Of a stretch of DNA of 64,000 nucleotides, positions 43,113 to 52,657 are shown piece after piece. Both the position numbers and the translations under genes were made by a program. The notes under the pieces are model-generated. The model was given only the letters and a program-made list of their open reading frames with translations. It had not been told where the DNA came from and did not search any database. The first letter of the stretch is position 1. The number at the start of each line of letters is the position of its first letter. The stretch comes from Xanthobacter sp. NM-59 (GTDB taxonomy: Bacteria; Pseudomonadota; Alphaproteobacteria; Rhizobiales; Xanthobacteraceae), in the NCBI RefSeq assembly GCF_021401125.1, contig NZ_JACBFQ010000011.1:95910-159909 (forward strand), read 5' to 3'.

Positions 43113-43426
43113 TAAATATGGCGTAAACGGATGTATTGTCAATGCAATATCAGCCGAAAAAGGCAGAATCAGCGGATAATATCCGAAATTCGTTCATTTG
43201 ACGCCACATGCATCGAAGTAATGGTGGGTCATATGAAAGGCGCGAAATCAAGGTGTCATTTTGGCGAATGACCATAATATTAATTTCTCTCTTATTTCTT
43301 TTGGTTAAAAGCACAATCGAATTCATATGACAGATCCGTTATCCTCGCCACTGCTGGATGATTGATCATAGCGGAACTCCAAGGAGGCTGCGATGGCCTC
43401 AAACAATCCGGTGACCATCAGGAGTA
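43113..43426. other. AT-rich intergenic region
   Basis: Low-GC stretch with TATAAT-like sequences (for example near 43275-43295) and no supported gene; a frame starting ATG 43393 after AAGGAGG overlaps the next gene in another frame and is less likely coding. Likely promoter region for the genes that follow. Confidence 0.4.
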
Positions 43427-43630
43427 ATGACGATGTTCGGTCGTTTGGCCCTGTATTGCCACCTGCTGCAAGCGAGCAAGGCCGAAAATGCCATGTCGAG
43501 AACGGGCAGGAAACGCCGATCGACAGCACAGACCCGATCTTCGCCAGAAGTGGGAATGCTTCTCCGCCTCGCCTGCGTCATCACGCCAGTCTTGGCCGCG
43601 GTGGCGATCGTGCAATGGGTGGCACATTGA
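43427..43630 (+). CDS. Small single-pass membrane protein (67 residues)
   Basis: ATG 43427 with AGGAG at 43420-43424. The product has a basic middle (MSRTGRKRRSTAQTRSSPEV) and one C-terminal membrane segment (MLLRLACVITPVLAAVAIVQ). A competing frame from ATG 43393 (after AAGGAGG) overlaps it and reads hydrophilic low-information sequence; the membrane design, similar to 40436-40594, favours this one. Uncertain. Confidence 0.42.
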   Translation: MTMFGRLALYCHLLQASKAENAMSRTGRKRRSTAQTRSSPEVGMLLRLACVITPVLAAVAIVQWVAH

Positions 43631-43666
43631 CGGCACATTTCGAGCAATGGCGCCTGCTAAGAAGGG

Positions 43667-43972
43667 ATGAATTTTATGAACAAAGTGGTGCAGGAATCCG
43701 AGCCTCCCTCGTGTCACTATGCGTTTATCGTCGGGCGCGACACAAGGGGGCGATGGGTCGTTCGTGATCGAAGTGGCTCCACAGGTGGCATCTTTGTGGA
43801 TCGTGCGTCAGCGCTTAACTTTGCCAGACGGGAAAGCCACTATATCTCGGGTGCCGTATCTTGCGCGGTGGACCCCCCAGAACTTGATTTTTTTGCCATG
43901 CTCGGACCAGAGCCTCTGCCGGATCTGCCGGATCTGCCGGTTCAGCCGATGACGATACGGCGCGCTGCGTAG
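43667..43972 (+). CDS. Small soluble protein of the GRDxxGxWVV type (paralogue 1)
   Basis: 101 residues from ATG 43667 (second ATG three codons on). Core: HYAFIVGRDTRGRWVVRDRS, GGIFVDRASALNFARRESHY, then SCAVDPPELDFF and a Pro-rich tail (LPDLPDLPVQPM). It matches the protein at 44348 position by position (LVIGRNRLGQWIVADFRRGE; IFNNRQDALNFA; RAVLFIPDVLEV). The layout, strand-turn-W strand-ALxFA helix, is reminiscent of DUF2188 but distinct. Function unknown. Confidence 0.65.
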   Translation: MNFMNKVVQESEPPSCHYAFIVGRDTRGRWVVRDRSGSTGGIFVDRASALNFARRESHYISGAVSCAVDPPELDFFAMLGPEPLPDLPDLPVQPMTIRRAA

Positions 43973-44131
43973 GAGCGCGCTGAGATGCGCAGCGCCGAAC
44001 CTCTCGTGGCCTGATGCCGTTGATCCCCGAGGCGGAAAATGCCGCTCAAGCTAGGAAACGATGGGAAAGGCCTCCACCCCATCGCCAGGAACCGCCGTGT
44101 GGCACGAGGCTCGTGAGAAGCGGACGTGCAG

Positions 44132-44143
44132 CCCCCCCCCCCC
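44132..44143. repeat. Poly-C tract (12 C)
   Basis: Uninterrupted run of twelve C in a non-coding stretch (43973-44347) where no gene is otherwise supported. It is slippage-prone and could be a phase-variable spacer or an assembly-uncertain position. Confidence 0.8.
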
Positions 44144-44347
44144 GATGATGGGGCTGGAGAGGCGGCATAAACGGCGCCTTTGGCTGCGCGTCCGTTTACT
44201 CTCGCAACTACGGCCGCGCAGAGCGGACCTTCCATGGATATGAAACGGCCCTCATGGCGAAAAAGACAGAATGTAGATGTTCCGGCATCAGCAAGAGACG
44301 AGTCTCGCTACAGTAAGGCACCTTGGCCTCTCGAGGGGTTCAGTTTC

Positions 44348-44563
44348 ATGGGCGATAAAATAGTCGCGGACTCAACCGAGTTTTCGCAGATGCAGCTTGT
44401 AATCGGACGAAACAGGCTCGGCCAATGGATTGTAGCCGATTTCAGGCGCGGCGAGGGGTGGATTTTCAACAACAGACAGGACGCACTAAACTTTGCGATG
44501 TTCCCGCGCGGCGCTCAGCCGCGTGCTGTCCTGTTCATCCCGGACGTCTTGGAGGTGCGTTGA
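44348..44563 (+). CDS. Small soluble protein of the GRDxxGxWVV type (paralogue 2)
   Basis: 71 residues from ATG 44348, which has GAGGGG nine bases upstream; an ATG at 44234 would add 38 residues of basic sequence. Core MQLVIGRNRLGQWIVADFRR, GWIFNNRQDALNFAMFPRGA, RAVLFIPDVLEVR aligns with the protein at 43667. Soluble. Immediately upstream of the cation ATPase gene. Confidence 0.6.
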   Translation: MGDKIVADSTEFSQMQLVIGRNRLGQWIVADFRRGEGWIFNNRQDALNFAMFPRGAQPRAVLFIPDVLEVR

Positions 44564-44779
44564 ACGATGGACGATATACAAATTAATGCCATCGCCGTGT
44601 ATAATTATATAATGATATGGTTAAACGATGGCTATATATGGCATATGATCCCTGTCGGACGGACGAGGTGTTTTGACGTATCTGTCGAATTATCGATGTC
44701 GCCGGAATGGAATGGCGTTTAAGACGATAGACGTGCACCAGTCCATGTGTGTATGCCGATCGCCGGGGAAATTCACTGG

Positions 44780-47521
44780 ATGAAAGCCAAATGCACAGAG
44801 CTCGTCGCATCAAACTGCGATGGCCGCCCTTCTAGCTGGTTTGACCCCGACCGGCCGTGGCATGCCGAGCATCATGATACGGTGTGCTGGGCGCTTGGGT
44901 CAGGTGGCGCCGGCCTCAGCGCCGTGGAGGCATCCCGGCGCTTGGTCGAGTTCGGCGCGAACGCGCTGCCCCGACCATCTCCACCGCATCCGCTCTTCCG
45001 TTTCCTTGCGCAGTTCAACAGTGCCCTGATCTTCTTCCTGCTCGCCTCGGCGATCGCCGCCTTGGTTATTGGTCATCCGATCGATGCGGCCGTCATCCTG
45101 GCCGTCGTCATCGTCAATGCGGTTGTCGGCTTCGTGCAGGAGGGGCGGGCTGAACAAGCGCTCGACGCGATTCGCAACCTCATCGCACCGACTGCGGTCA
45201 TCATTCGTGACGGGGCCAGGCAGACCAGCCCGGCGGACGAACTGGTTCCGGGCGACATCGTAGTCCTGGAGGGCGGGGACCGGGTGCCAGCCGACCTGCG
45301 GCTCCTCAGCGTGCGCGGTATGACGATTAACGAGGCCCTCTTGACCGGAGAGTCCGGTGCGGCGGTGAAGCAGGAAGGTAGGCTCCTCCAGGAGGCCGCG
45401 TTGGGAGACCGCAGCAACATGGCGTTCTGCGGAGCGCTGGTGTCATCTGGGCACGCCATAGGCGTTGCTGTGGCCACCGGAGCGCACACCCAGATCGGGC
45501 GTATCAGCACGATGCTGAAGGACGTCGAGGGGGTGACGACGCCGTTGCTGCGTCAGATGGCCAGCTTCAGCCGCCGCGTCGCGCTGTTCATCGGGATGGG
45601 GGCCGCGGCGCTCTTCGCTTTTGCGGTCCTTGTCCAGGGTTTCGAATGGACAGATGCTCTGATCGCGGCCGTCGCGCTCGCCGTCGCGCTCATCCCTGAA
45701 GGTCTGCCGGCGGTCATCTCCATCACCCTGGCGGTTGGGGTCCGTCGGATGGCCGCGCGCAACGCGGTGATCCGCAAGCTTCCGGCCGTCGAGACCCTCG
45801 GAGCGATCTCTGTGATCTGCACCGACAAGACGGGAACCCTGACCCGGAATGAGATGACCGTCCGCCACCTCATGGTCGAGGGCCATGACTTTCAGGCCGG
45901 CGGGGGCGGCTATGGACCCGCAGGCGAACTCCCGACCAACGGCGAAGAGGATGGCGCGGCCCGCGCCGCCGCGGCGCCTCTCATACGCTGTGCCGTGCTG
46001 TGCAACGACGCCTCCCTTCACGAGGACGGCCTGGGATGGCATGTCCAGGGCGATCCGATGGAGGGCGCGCTCCTTTCGTTCGCCATGAAGGCCGGTGTCA
46101 GTCCCGCGCATGAACGCGGCGAATGGCCACGGATCAATCTCATTCCCTTCGACGCCAGCCATCGCTTCATGGCCACGCTCCACAAGGGGCTGGGCGGCGA
46201 GCATCTCATCTTCGTGAAAGGCGCGCCGGAAGTCGTGCTCGACATGGCGAAAATGAGCTCTCCCGTCTGGATGGAGCGCATGGCGGCATCCGCGGCGAGA
46301 GGCGAGCGGGTCCTCGGCTTCGCTGTCCGGCGGCTGCCGCAGGCCCAACAGTCCCTCACCGTCGATGACCTCACTCAAGACGTGCAATTTATCGGGTTGA
46401 TGAGCTTCATCGATCCGCCGCGGCCGGAGGCTGCAGCCGCCGTTGCTCAGTGCCGTGCGGCCGGAATTGCCGTCAAGATGATCACTGGCGACCATGTCGA
46501 GACGGCGTTGGCGATCGGGCGGCAGTTGCACCTCGACGATGATCCACGGGCCATAACAGGTGCGGAGCTCGATCGGCTCACCGATGGCGAGTTGGTCAAT
46601 GCCGTCGCCCATATCTGCGTCTTCGCGCGCACCAGCCCCGAGCACAAATTGCGCATTGTCCGTGCATTGCAGAAGGAGGGCGCAATCGTCGCGATGACCG
46701 GCGACGGCGTGAACGATGCCCCTTCGCTCAAGCAGGCGGATGTTGGCATCGCCATGGGCGGGAAAGGCACGGAGGCTGCCAAGGAAGCCTCCCAAATGGT
46801 TCTCCTCGATGACAATTTCGCCTCGATCGTCGCCGCCGTCCATGAAGGGCGGACCGTGTACGACAACATCCGCAAAGTGATCGCCTGGACCTTGCCAACC
46901 AATGGAGGCGAGGCACTCGCCGTCGTGCTGGCCATGCTGTTCAACTTCACCCTGCCCATGACGGCAGGGCAGATTCTTTGGGTCAATCTCATCCTCGCCG
47001 TTACCCATGGACTCGCGCTCGCCTTCGAACCGCCGGAGCCCCGGAGCATGACGCGGCCGCCGCGCCCCGCCTCGGCGTCGCTCCTTTCGCCATTCCTTCT
47101 GTGGAGGGTTTTCCTGGTGTCGGCGCTGATGGCTGTGGCGGAGCTGGCCATGTTCTTCCATGCACTCGATGCGGGGCGCGACATCGAGACCGCGCGGACC
47201 CTTGTCGTCAACGCCGTGATGGTCATGGCGACATTTTACCTGTTCAACGTCAGGTTTCTGCATATGCGCTCGCTGACCTGGCAGGGTGCGCTTGGGACCC
47301 CATCGGTACTTGTTTCAATCGCCGTCGTTGTGGCTGCGCAGCTCGTCTTTACCTTTTCGCCGATCATGAACCAACTCTTTGATACCCGTCCTCTGACGCT
47401 TGCCGATGGCGTATGGCTTATCGCCATCGGATTACTCCTGATGTTGCTGCTTGAGGGTGAAAAGCTGGCTGTTCGAAGCTTGTCTGGAAGAGCGAGTATG
47501 GCGCGCGCTGACCGGAAATGA
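44780..47521 (+). CDS. Cation-transporting P-type ATPase (P2-type, PMR1/SERCA-like)
   Basis: About 913 residues from ATG 44780 (GGGGA upstream; ATG 44753 and GTG 44747 are alternatives). ATP-driven inner-membrane cation pump. N-terminal cation-ATPase domain (AVEASRRLVEFGANAL), actuator motif LLTGESGAAVKQ, phosphorylated Asp in CTDKTGTLTRNEMTV near 349, nucleotide site FVKGAPEVVL, hinge MTGDGVNDAPSLKQADVGIA. In M4, ALIPEGLPAVISITLAVG is the PEGL type of Ca2+/Mn2+ or Na+/K+-type pumps; the exact ion is not decidable by eye. Complete, with about 10 membrane segments. It lies between the small-gene block and kdp, suggesting a shared role in cation homeostasis. Confidence 0.92.
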   Translation: MKAKCTELVASNCDGRPSSWFDPDRPWHAEHHDTVCWALGSGGAGLSAVEASRRLVEFGANALPRPSPPHPLFRFLAQFNSALIFFLLASAIAALVIGHPIDAAVILAVVIVNAVVGFVQEGRAEQALDAIRNLIAPTAVIIRDGARQTSPADELVPGDIVVLEGGDRVPADLRLLSVRGMTINEALLTGESGAAVKQEGRLLQEAALGDRSNMAFCGALVSSGHAIGVAVATGAHTQIGRISTMLKDVEGVTTPLLRQMASFSRRVALFIGMGAAALFAFAVLVQGFEWTDALIAAVALAVALIPEGLPAVISITLAVGVRRMAARNAVIRKLPAVETLGAISVICTDKTGTLTRNEMTVRHLMVEGHDFQAGGGGYGPAGELPTNGEEDGAARAAAAPLIRCAVLCNDASLHEDGLGWHVQGDPMEGALLSFAMKAGVSPAHERGEWPRINLIPFDASHRFMATLHKGLGGEHLIFVKGAPEVVLDMAKMSSPVWMERMAASAARGERVLGFAVRRLPQAQQSLTVDDLTQDVQFIGLMSFIDPPRPEAAAAVAQCRAAGIAVKMITGDHVETALAIGRQLHLDDDPRAITGAELDRLTDGELVNAVAHICVFARTSPEHKLRIVRALQKEGAIVAMTGDGVNDAPSLKQADVGIAMGGKGTEAAKEASQMVLLDDNFASIVAAVHEGRTVYDNIRKVIAWTLPTNGGEALAVVLAMLFNFTLPMTAGQILWVNLILAVTHGLALAFEPPEPRSMTRPPRPASASLLSPFLLWRVFLVSALMAVAELAMFFHALDAGRDIETARTLVVNAVMVMATFYLFNVRFLHMRSLTWQGALGTPSVLVSIAVVVAAQLVFTFSPIMNQLFDTRPLTLADGVWLIAIGLLLMLLLEGEKLAVRSLSGRASMARADRK

Positions 47522-48284
47522 CGAGCACGGTCGTGCCGTGCTCCACGCGCCGATCGTTATTCCCAGGCCGGCAAACGCAAATGGTGTCCGGCAAGAACGA
47601 CTACCGCCCGAGAGGCCTGCTTGGTGTGGCTTTTGTCGATGCAACACCATGGGCGCTGATTTCCGCATCGAACACCGGTCAGACCCTCTGTCCCCGGTCG
47701 GCGGGCTATTTCTGGCGGTCGGACTGCGAATCTCCGGGGAGCGGAGGCGGCCAAACCATCGCTCGCGTTTCCTCCAGATCCGTGAGCTGTTGCTGCCTGC
47801 TAAGAGACTGTTTGAAAAGTCGGACGGGCAGCGGTGGTTCTATCGCCACCGGGTCTTTTCGGCGCCCGGTTCGTCGAAAATTTGGCCCGATGCGCGGCAT
47901 CGCGCCTGCATTTTCTCCTGCCGGAGCACCAAAAATCCCTCGGCGGCCCTCAACCGCCGACTTTCCAAACAGTCTCTAAGGCATATGTCCGATCAAACGC
48001 TCCAGATCGCGGCAACTGATCGCGCCCGACAAATGCCAGGCGGCACTCCGTGAATGGACGAGTGGTGCTGCGTGGCCTGAAAATTTTATGGAATTTTAAT
48101 TCCTTTGGCATCCCAGCCATCTCGAACCTTTATGCGGTTTCGATCCATATTCCCGCCAAAATTCGGCAAGGCACGGGATCGGTGCAGACCCCGAATATCA
48201 ATTTTTGCGCGTTTATTTCATCGCTGAACCAAGCATGGCTCAGAATGAAGTGTATCAGCATATGCAACGCATGGAGTGATGCGG
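47522..48284. other. Intergenic region upstream of kdp, containing a MITE-like element
   Basis: No gene is supported here. The middle is occupied by the inverted-repeat element at 47804-47976. From 48060 the sequence becomes AT-richer, with the near-dyad GGAATT-TT-AATTCC at 48090-48103 and T-rich stretches expected of a KdpE-controlled promoter upstream of the kdp operon. Confidence 0.45.
47804..47976. mobile_element. MITE-like element, about 173 bp, IS5-type ends
   Basis: Terminal inverted repeats of 20 bases with one mismatch: GAGACTGTTTGAAAAGTCGG at the left and the complement of GAGACTGTTTGGAAAGTCGG at the right. TAA flanks both ends (47801-47803 and 47977-47979 as read TAA), a 3-bp TNA-type duplication as in the IS1031-like branch of IS5. 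The interior is too short for a transposase. Confidence 0.7.
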
Positions 48285-48365
48285 ATGGATGTCATCATGA
48301 TCGCGATAGGGGTTACCTTCTTTGCTGCATCGCTCGCCTACGTGGCGGTATGTGACATTCTATAG
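48285..48365 (+). CDS. 26-residue membrane microprotein upstream of kdpF
   Basis: ATG 48285 after GGAGTGATGCGG; the product starts MDVIMIAIGVTFFAASLAYV and ends AVCDIL, a single membrane helix. Small hydrophobic proteins of this kind precede kdpF in many rhizobial kdp operons and are usually unannotated. Its stop is 15 bases before kdpF. Probably part of or associated with the Kdp complex (inference). Confidence 0.65.
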   Translation: MDVIMIAIGVTFFAASLAYVAVCDIL

Positions 48366-48380
48366 GGATAGGACGGATCA

Positions 48381-48470
48381 ATGATTGTCGAATACCTTCT
48401 CGGTGGAGCGGTGACGGCGTTCCTACTCTTTTATCTCACCTATGCCCTCATTCGCCCGGAGCGGTTCTGA
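48381..48470 (+). CDS. kdpF: KdpF, small subunit of the K+ transporting ATPase
   Basis: 29 residues from ATG 48381 (AGGACGG upstream): MIVEYLLGGAVTAFLLFYLT then YALIRPERF, the standard KdpF form, one helix and the terminal L-x-x-P-E-R-F. It stabilises the KdpABC complex in the inner membrane. First canonical gene of kdpFABCDE. Confidence 0.92.
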   Translation: MIVEYLLGGAVTAFLLFYLTYALIRPERF

Positions 48471-48500
48471 CCGCTCGCGCTCGTTCGGAAAGCAATCTCC

Positions 48501-50204
48501 ATGACGCTGAATGGATGGATTCAGATCCTCGTTTTCTGCGGGATCATCATCGCGCTCGCGCGGCCGCTGGGCGGCTACATGACGCGCGTCTTCAACGGCG
48601 AGCGCACGCTCTTCGCACCCGTGCTCGGCCCGGCCGAGCGGGGACTCTACCGCCTGGCCGGCACCGGCCCGAACGAGGAGCAGCACTGGACGACCTATGC
48701 GGTCGCGCTGCTGCTGTTCAACCTCGCCGGCTTCGCGCTGCTCTACCTGCTGCAGCGGGTGCAGGGGGCGCTGCCCTTCAACCCCGCCGACATGGGCGCC
48801 GTGCCGCCCGAGCTCGCCTTCAACACCGCCGCCAGCTTCATGACCAACACCAACTGGCAGAACTACGGCGGCGAGAGCACCATGTCGTACCTGACCCAAA
48901 TGGCGGGCCTGGCGGTGCAGAACTTCCTCTCCGCCGCCACCGGCATCGCCATCGCCTTGGCGGTGATCCGCGCCTTCTCGCGCAAGTCGACGAAGACGCT
49001 GGGCAGCTTCTGGGTCGATCTCACGCGTGCCACCATCTACGTGCTGCTGCCCCTGTGCATCGTGCTGACGCTCGCCTATGTGGCGCTCGGCGTGCCACAG
49101 ACCCTCGGGTCCTATGTGGAAGCTGACACCCTGGAGGGGGCGAAGCAGACCATCGCGGTCGGCCCCGTGGCCTCCCAGCTCGCCATCAAGATGCTCGGCA
49201 CGAACGGGGGCGGATTCTTCAACGCCAATTCGTCCCACCCGTTCGAGAATCCGGGCGCGATCTCCAACCTCATCCAGATGGTGTCCATCTTCGCCATCGG
49301 CGCGGCGCTCACCAACGTCTTCGGTCGCATGGTGGGCGACGAGCGCCAGGGCTGGGCCATCTTCTCCGCCATGGGCCTGCTGTTCCTCGCCGGCGTCGCC
49401 GTCTGCTACTGGGCGGAAGCGGCGGGCAACCCGCTGGTGCACGCCCTCGGCATCGACGGCGGCAATATGGAAGGCAAGGAGACCCGCTTCGGCATCGCCT
49501 TGTCCGCCCTGTTCGCGGTGGTGACCACCGCCGCCTCATGCGGCGCCGTGAACGCCATGCACGACAGCTTCATGGCGCTCGGCGGCATGATCCCCCTCAT
49601 CAACATGATGCTGGGCGAGATCATCATCGGCGGCGTGGGCGCGGGCTTCTACGGCATCATCCTGTTCGTGGTGGTGGCGGTGTTCGTGGCCGGCCTCATG
49701 GTGGGCCGCACGCCGGAATATCTCGGCAAGAAGATCGAGGCTAAAGAAGTCAAGATGGCCATGCTGGCCATTCTGTGCCTGCCGCTCTCGATGCTCGGCT
49801 TCACGGCGGCAGCGAGCGTGCTGCCGGGGGCGGTGGCCTCCATCGCCAATCCCGGCCCGCACGGTTTCTCCGAGATCCTCTACGCCTACACCTCGGGCAC
49901 GGCCAACAACGGCTCGGCCTTCGGCGGCCTCACCGGCAACACGCCTTGGTATAACGTGACCATCGGCCTTGCCATGCTGATGGGCCGCTTCCTGGTTATC
50001 ATTCCCGCCCTGGCGCTCGCCGGGTCGCTGGTGGCGAAGAAGGCGGTTCCGGAATCGGCCGGCACCTTCCCCACCCATGGAGGCCTGTTCGTGGGCTTGC
50101 TGGTGGGCGTCATCATCATTGTCGGTGGTCTGACCTTCTTCCCCGCCATCGCGCTCGGTCCCATCGTGGAGCATCTGGCGATGCTCCAGGGCACGAGCTT
50201 CTGA
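48501..50204 (+). CDS. kdpA: KdpA, potassium-binding channel subunit
   Basis: 567 residues from ATG 48501, complete with the N-terminal helix missing from the other copy ([20 protein letters not shown]). Selectivity region [20 protein letters not shown] near 233, later [20 protein letters not shown] and [20 protein letters not shown]. Ten membrane segments by eye. It binds and conducts K+ while KdpB hydrolyses ATP. Intact; clearly different in sequence from the broken kdpA at 32987. Confidence 0.95.
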   Translation: MTLNGWIQILVFCGIIIALARPLGGYMTRVFNGERTLFAPVLGPAERGLYRLAGTGPNEEQHWTTYAVALLLFNLAGFALLYLLQRVQGALPFNPADMGAVPPELAFNTAASFMTNTNWQNYGGESTMSYLTQMAGLAVQNFLSAATGIAIALAVIRAFSRKSTKTLGSFWVDLTRATIYVLLPLCIVLTLAYVALGVPQTLGSYVEADTLEGAKQTIAVGPVASQLAIKMLGTNGGGFFNANSSHPFENPGAISNLIQMVSIFAIGAALTNVFGRMVGDERQGWAIFSAMGLLFLAGVAVCYWAEAAGNPLVHALGIDGGNMEGKETRFGIALSALFAVVTTAASCGAVNAMHDSFMALGGMIPLINMMLGEIIIGGVGAGFYGIILFVVVAVFVAGLMVGRTPEYLGKKIEAKEVKMAMLAILCLPLSMLGFTAAASVLPGAVASIANPGPHGFSEILYAYTSGTANNGSAFGGLTGNTPWYNVTIGLAMLMGRFLVIIPALALAGSLVAKKAVPESAGTFPTHGGLFVGLLVGVIIIVGGLTFFPAIALGPIVEHLAMLQGTSF

Positions 50205-50206
50205 GC

Positions 50207-50386
50207 ATGGCCATGGCAAGCCAGCCCCGTTTTCCCCGCCGGCCTCCAAGGCCCGGCGGGGGGCGCCGAGAGGCAGACGAGCCTGGCGAGCCGCGAGCGT
50301 CGAGCATCCTTCTCGGCATGCTGGCGATCGTCATCATCGGCCTCGCCTTCGCTACCGCACTCGCCCTGGTATCGCCCACGGACTGA
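50207..50386 (+). CDS. Small membrane protein between kdpA and kdpB (59 residues)
   Basis: ATG 50207, two bases after the kdpA stop. A Pro/Arg-rich N-terminus (QPRFPRRPPRPGGGRREADE) is followed by one membrane helix (ILLGMLAIVIIGLAFATALA). Most kdp operons have no gene here. The composition and position suggest a real Kdp-associated accessory peptide; function unknown. Confidence 0.55.
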   Translation: MAMASQPRFPRRPPRPGGGRREADEPGEPRASSILLGMLAIVIIGLAFATALALVSPTD

Positions 50387-50428
50387 AGGCCCGCGGCCTG
50401 ATCCAGGATCCTTTCGCTGGAGTCTTTC

Positions 50429-52501
50429 ATGAGCCATCCCAAAACCGCGAGCATCCTCGATGCCCGCATTCTCGGTCCCGCGGTGGGCGATGCCTTTCGC
50501 AAGCTGGACCCGCGCAAGCTTGCCAAGAACCCGGTCATGTTCGTGGTGGCGGTGGTGTCCGCCCTCACCACCGTCCTGCTGGTGAAAGACGCGCTGACCG
50601 GCGGCGCCAATCTCGGCTTTTCGTTCCAAATCGTACTGTGGCTATGGTTCACGGTGCTGTTCGCCAATTTCGCCGAGGCGGTGGCGGAAGGCCGCGGCAA
50701 GGCCCAGGCCGACGCCCTGCGCCGCACCCGCACGGAGACGCAGGCCAAGCTGCTGGCGAACCCTGCCGGAAGCGGCTTCCGCACCGTGCCCGGCACCTCG
50801 CTCAAGGTGGGCGACGTCGTGCTGGTGGAAGCCGGCGACATCATCCCCTCCGATGGCGAGGTGATCGAGGGCGTGGCCTCGGTGAACGAGGCGGCCATCA
50901 CCGGCGAGAGCGCGCCGGTGATCCGCGAGAGCGGCGGCGACCGCTCAGCGGTGACCGGCGGCACCACGGTGATCTCCGACTCGATCAAGGTGCGCATCAC
51001 GGCAGCCGCGGGCTCTACCTTCATCGACCGCATGATCGCTTTGGTAGAGGGCGCCGAGCGGCAGAAGACCCCCAACGAGATCGCCCTCAACATCCTGCTC
51101 GCGGGCATGACGCTGATCTTCGTCCTCGCCACCGCCACCATCCCGAGCTTCGCGTCCTATGCCGGCGGCTACATTCCGGTGATCGTGCTGGTGGCGCTGT
51201 TCGTCACCCTCATCCCCACCACCATCGGCGCGCTGCTCTCCGCCATCGGCATCGCCGGCATGGACCGGCTGGTGCGCTTCAACGTGCTCGCCATGTCCGG
51301 CCGGGCGGTGGAGGCGGCGGGCGACGTGGACACGCTGCTGCTCGACAAGACCGGGACCATCACGCTGGGCAACCGTCAGGCGGCTGAGTTCCTGCCGGTG
51401 CACGGGGTCAGCGATCGCGAGCTGGCGGACGCCGCCCAGCTCGCCTCGCTCGCCGACGAGACCCCGGAAGGCCGCTCCATCGTGGTGCTGGCGAAGGAGA
51501 AATACGCCATCCGCGCCCGCGACATGGCCACCCTGCATGCCGCTTTCGTGCCGTTCACCGCCCAGACCCGCATGAGCGGGGTGGACATGGATGGCATCTC
51601 CATCCGCAAGGGCGCTGTAGACGCCGTGCTGAAGCATGTGGAGCTGGCCTACGCTGCTACCGGCGCCGGCCGCAACGGCGCGGAGACGATCCGCGAGTTG
51701 CAGGCCATCGCCGACGAGGTGGCGAAGGCGGGTGGCACGCCGCTGGCCGTGGTGCGCGACAACCGCCTGCTGGGCGTTGTGCACCTGAAGGACATCGTGA
51801 AAGGTGGCATCAAGGAGCGCTTCAGCGAGCTGCGGCGCATGGGCATCCGCACCGTGATGATCACCGGCGACAACCCCATGACCGCCGCCGCCATCGCCGC
51901 CGAGGCCGGCGTGGACGATTTCCTCGCCCAGGCGACGCCGGAGAACAAGCTTACCCTCATCCGCGAGGAACAGGCCAAGGGCAAGCTCGTCGCCATGTGC
52001 GGCGACGGCACCAATGACGCGCCCGCCCTGGCCCAGGCGGATGTGGGCGTCGCCATGAACACCGGCACGGTGGCCGCCCGCGAGGCCGGCAACATGGTGG
52101 ATCTGGACAGCGACCCGACCAAGCTCATCGAGATCGTCGAGATCGGCAAGCAATTGCTGATGACCCGCGGCGCGCTCACCACCTTCTCCATCGCCAACGA
52201 CGTGGCGAAGTATTTCGCCATCATCCCGGCCCTGTTCGTGGCCTTCTACCCGCAGCTGGGGGCGCTCAACATCATGGGGCTGGCAACGCCGCAGAGCGCC
52301 ATCCTCTCCGCCATCATCTTCAACGCCCTCATCATCGTGGCGCTGATCCCGCTGGCGCTGAAGGGCGTGAGGTACCGCGCCGTCGGCGCCGGCGCCCTGC
52401 TGACGCGCAATCTCGTCATCTACGGCCTCGGCGGCATCATCGTGCCGTTCGTGGGCATCAAGGCCATCGACATGGCCATCACCGCCCTCGGTCTCGCCTG
52501 A
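50429..52501 (+). CDS. kdpB: KdpB, P-type ATPase subunit
   Basis: 690 residues from ATG 50429. Catalytic Asp306 in [16 protein letters not shown], actuator motif [12 protein letters not shown], nucleotide domain [16 protein letters not shown] and [10 protein letters not shown], hinge [20 protein letters not shown]. It hydrolyses ATP to drive K+ import through KdpA. Full length and intact. Upstream 40-base gap follows the 59-residue membrane protein. Confidence 0.97.
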   Translation: MSHPKTASILDARILGPAVGDAFRKLDPRKLAKNPVMFVVAVVSALTTVLLVKDALTGGANLGFSFQIVLWLWFTVLFANFAEAVAEGRGKAQADALRRTRTETQAKLLANPAGSGFRTVPGTSLKVGDVVLVEAGDIIPSDGEVIEGVASVNEAAITGESAPVIRESGGDRSAVTGGTTVISDSIKVRITAAAGSTFIDRMIALVEGAERQKTPNEIALNILLAGMTLIFVLATATIPSFASYAGGYIPVIVLVALFVTLIPTTIGALLSAIGIAGMDRLVRFNVLAMSGRAVEAAGDVDTLLLDKTGTITLGNRQAAEFLPVHGVSDRELADAAQLASLADETPEGRSIVVLAKEKYAIRARDMATLHAAFVPFTAQTRMSGVDMDGISIRKGAVDAVLKHVELAYAATGAGRNGAETIRELQAIADEVAKAGGTPLAVVRDNRLLGVVHLKDIVKGGIKERFSELRRMGIRTVMITGDNPMTAAAIAAEAGVDDFLAQATPENKLTLIREEQAKGKLVAMCGDGTNDAPALAQADVGVAMNTGTVAAREAGNMVDLDSDPTKLIEIVEIGKQLLMTRGALTTFSIANDVAKYFAIIPALFVAFYPQLGALNIMGLATPQSAILSAIIFNALIIVALIPLALKGVRYRAVGAGALLTRNLVIYGLGGIIVPFVGIKAIDMAITALGLA

Positions 52502-52657
52502 AGCCCGAGGGAGAAACACAGGACGTCCCTTTCCAGCGGGGAGAGAAAGGGACGCAGCACCCGTTCCCGGTGCCGCGCGTGCCAGGAACGGGTCTCTGCC
52601 CTCCCCGGGCCAACGCGAATGTCGTGCGCGCGCCGTCTCCGAATTAAAGGATAAACC

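Noticed and set aside
43393..43767. A 124-codon frame starting after a strong AAGGAGG
   Set aside because: Sequence is hydrophilic and motif-free and overlaps two better candidates in other frames; the ribosome site alone is not enough.
45443..47263. A 606-codon minus-strand open frame opposite the cation ATPase
   Set aside because: Shadow frame caused by GC-rich codon bias of the true plus-strand ATPase; its translation is His/Gly/Arg-rich without any domain.
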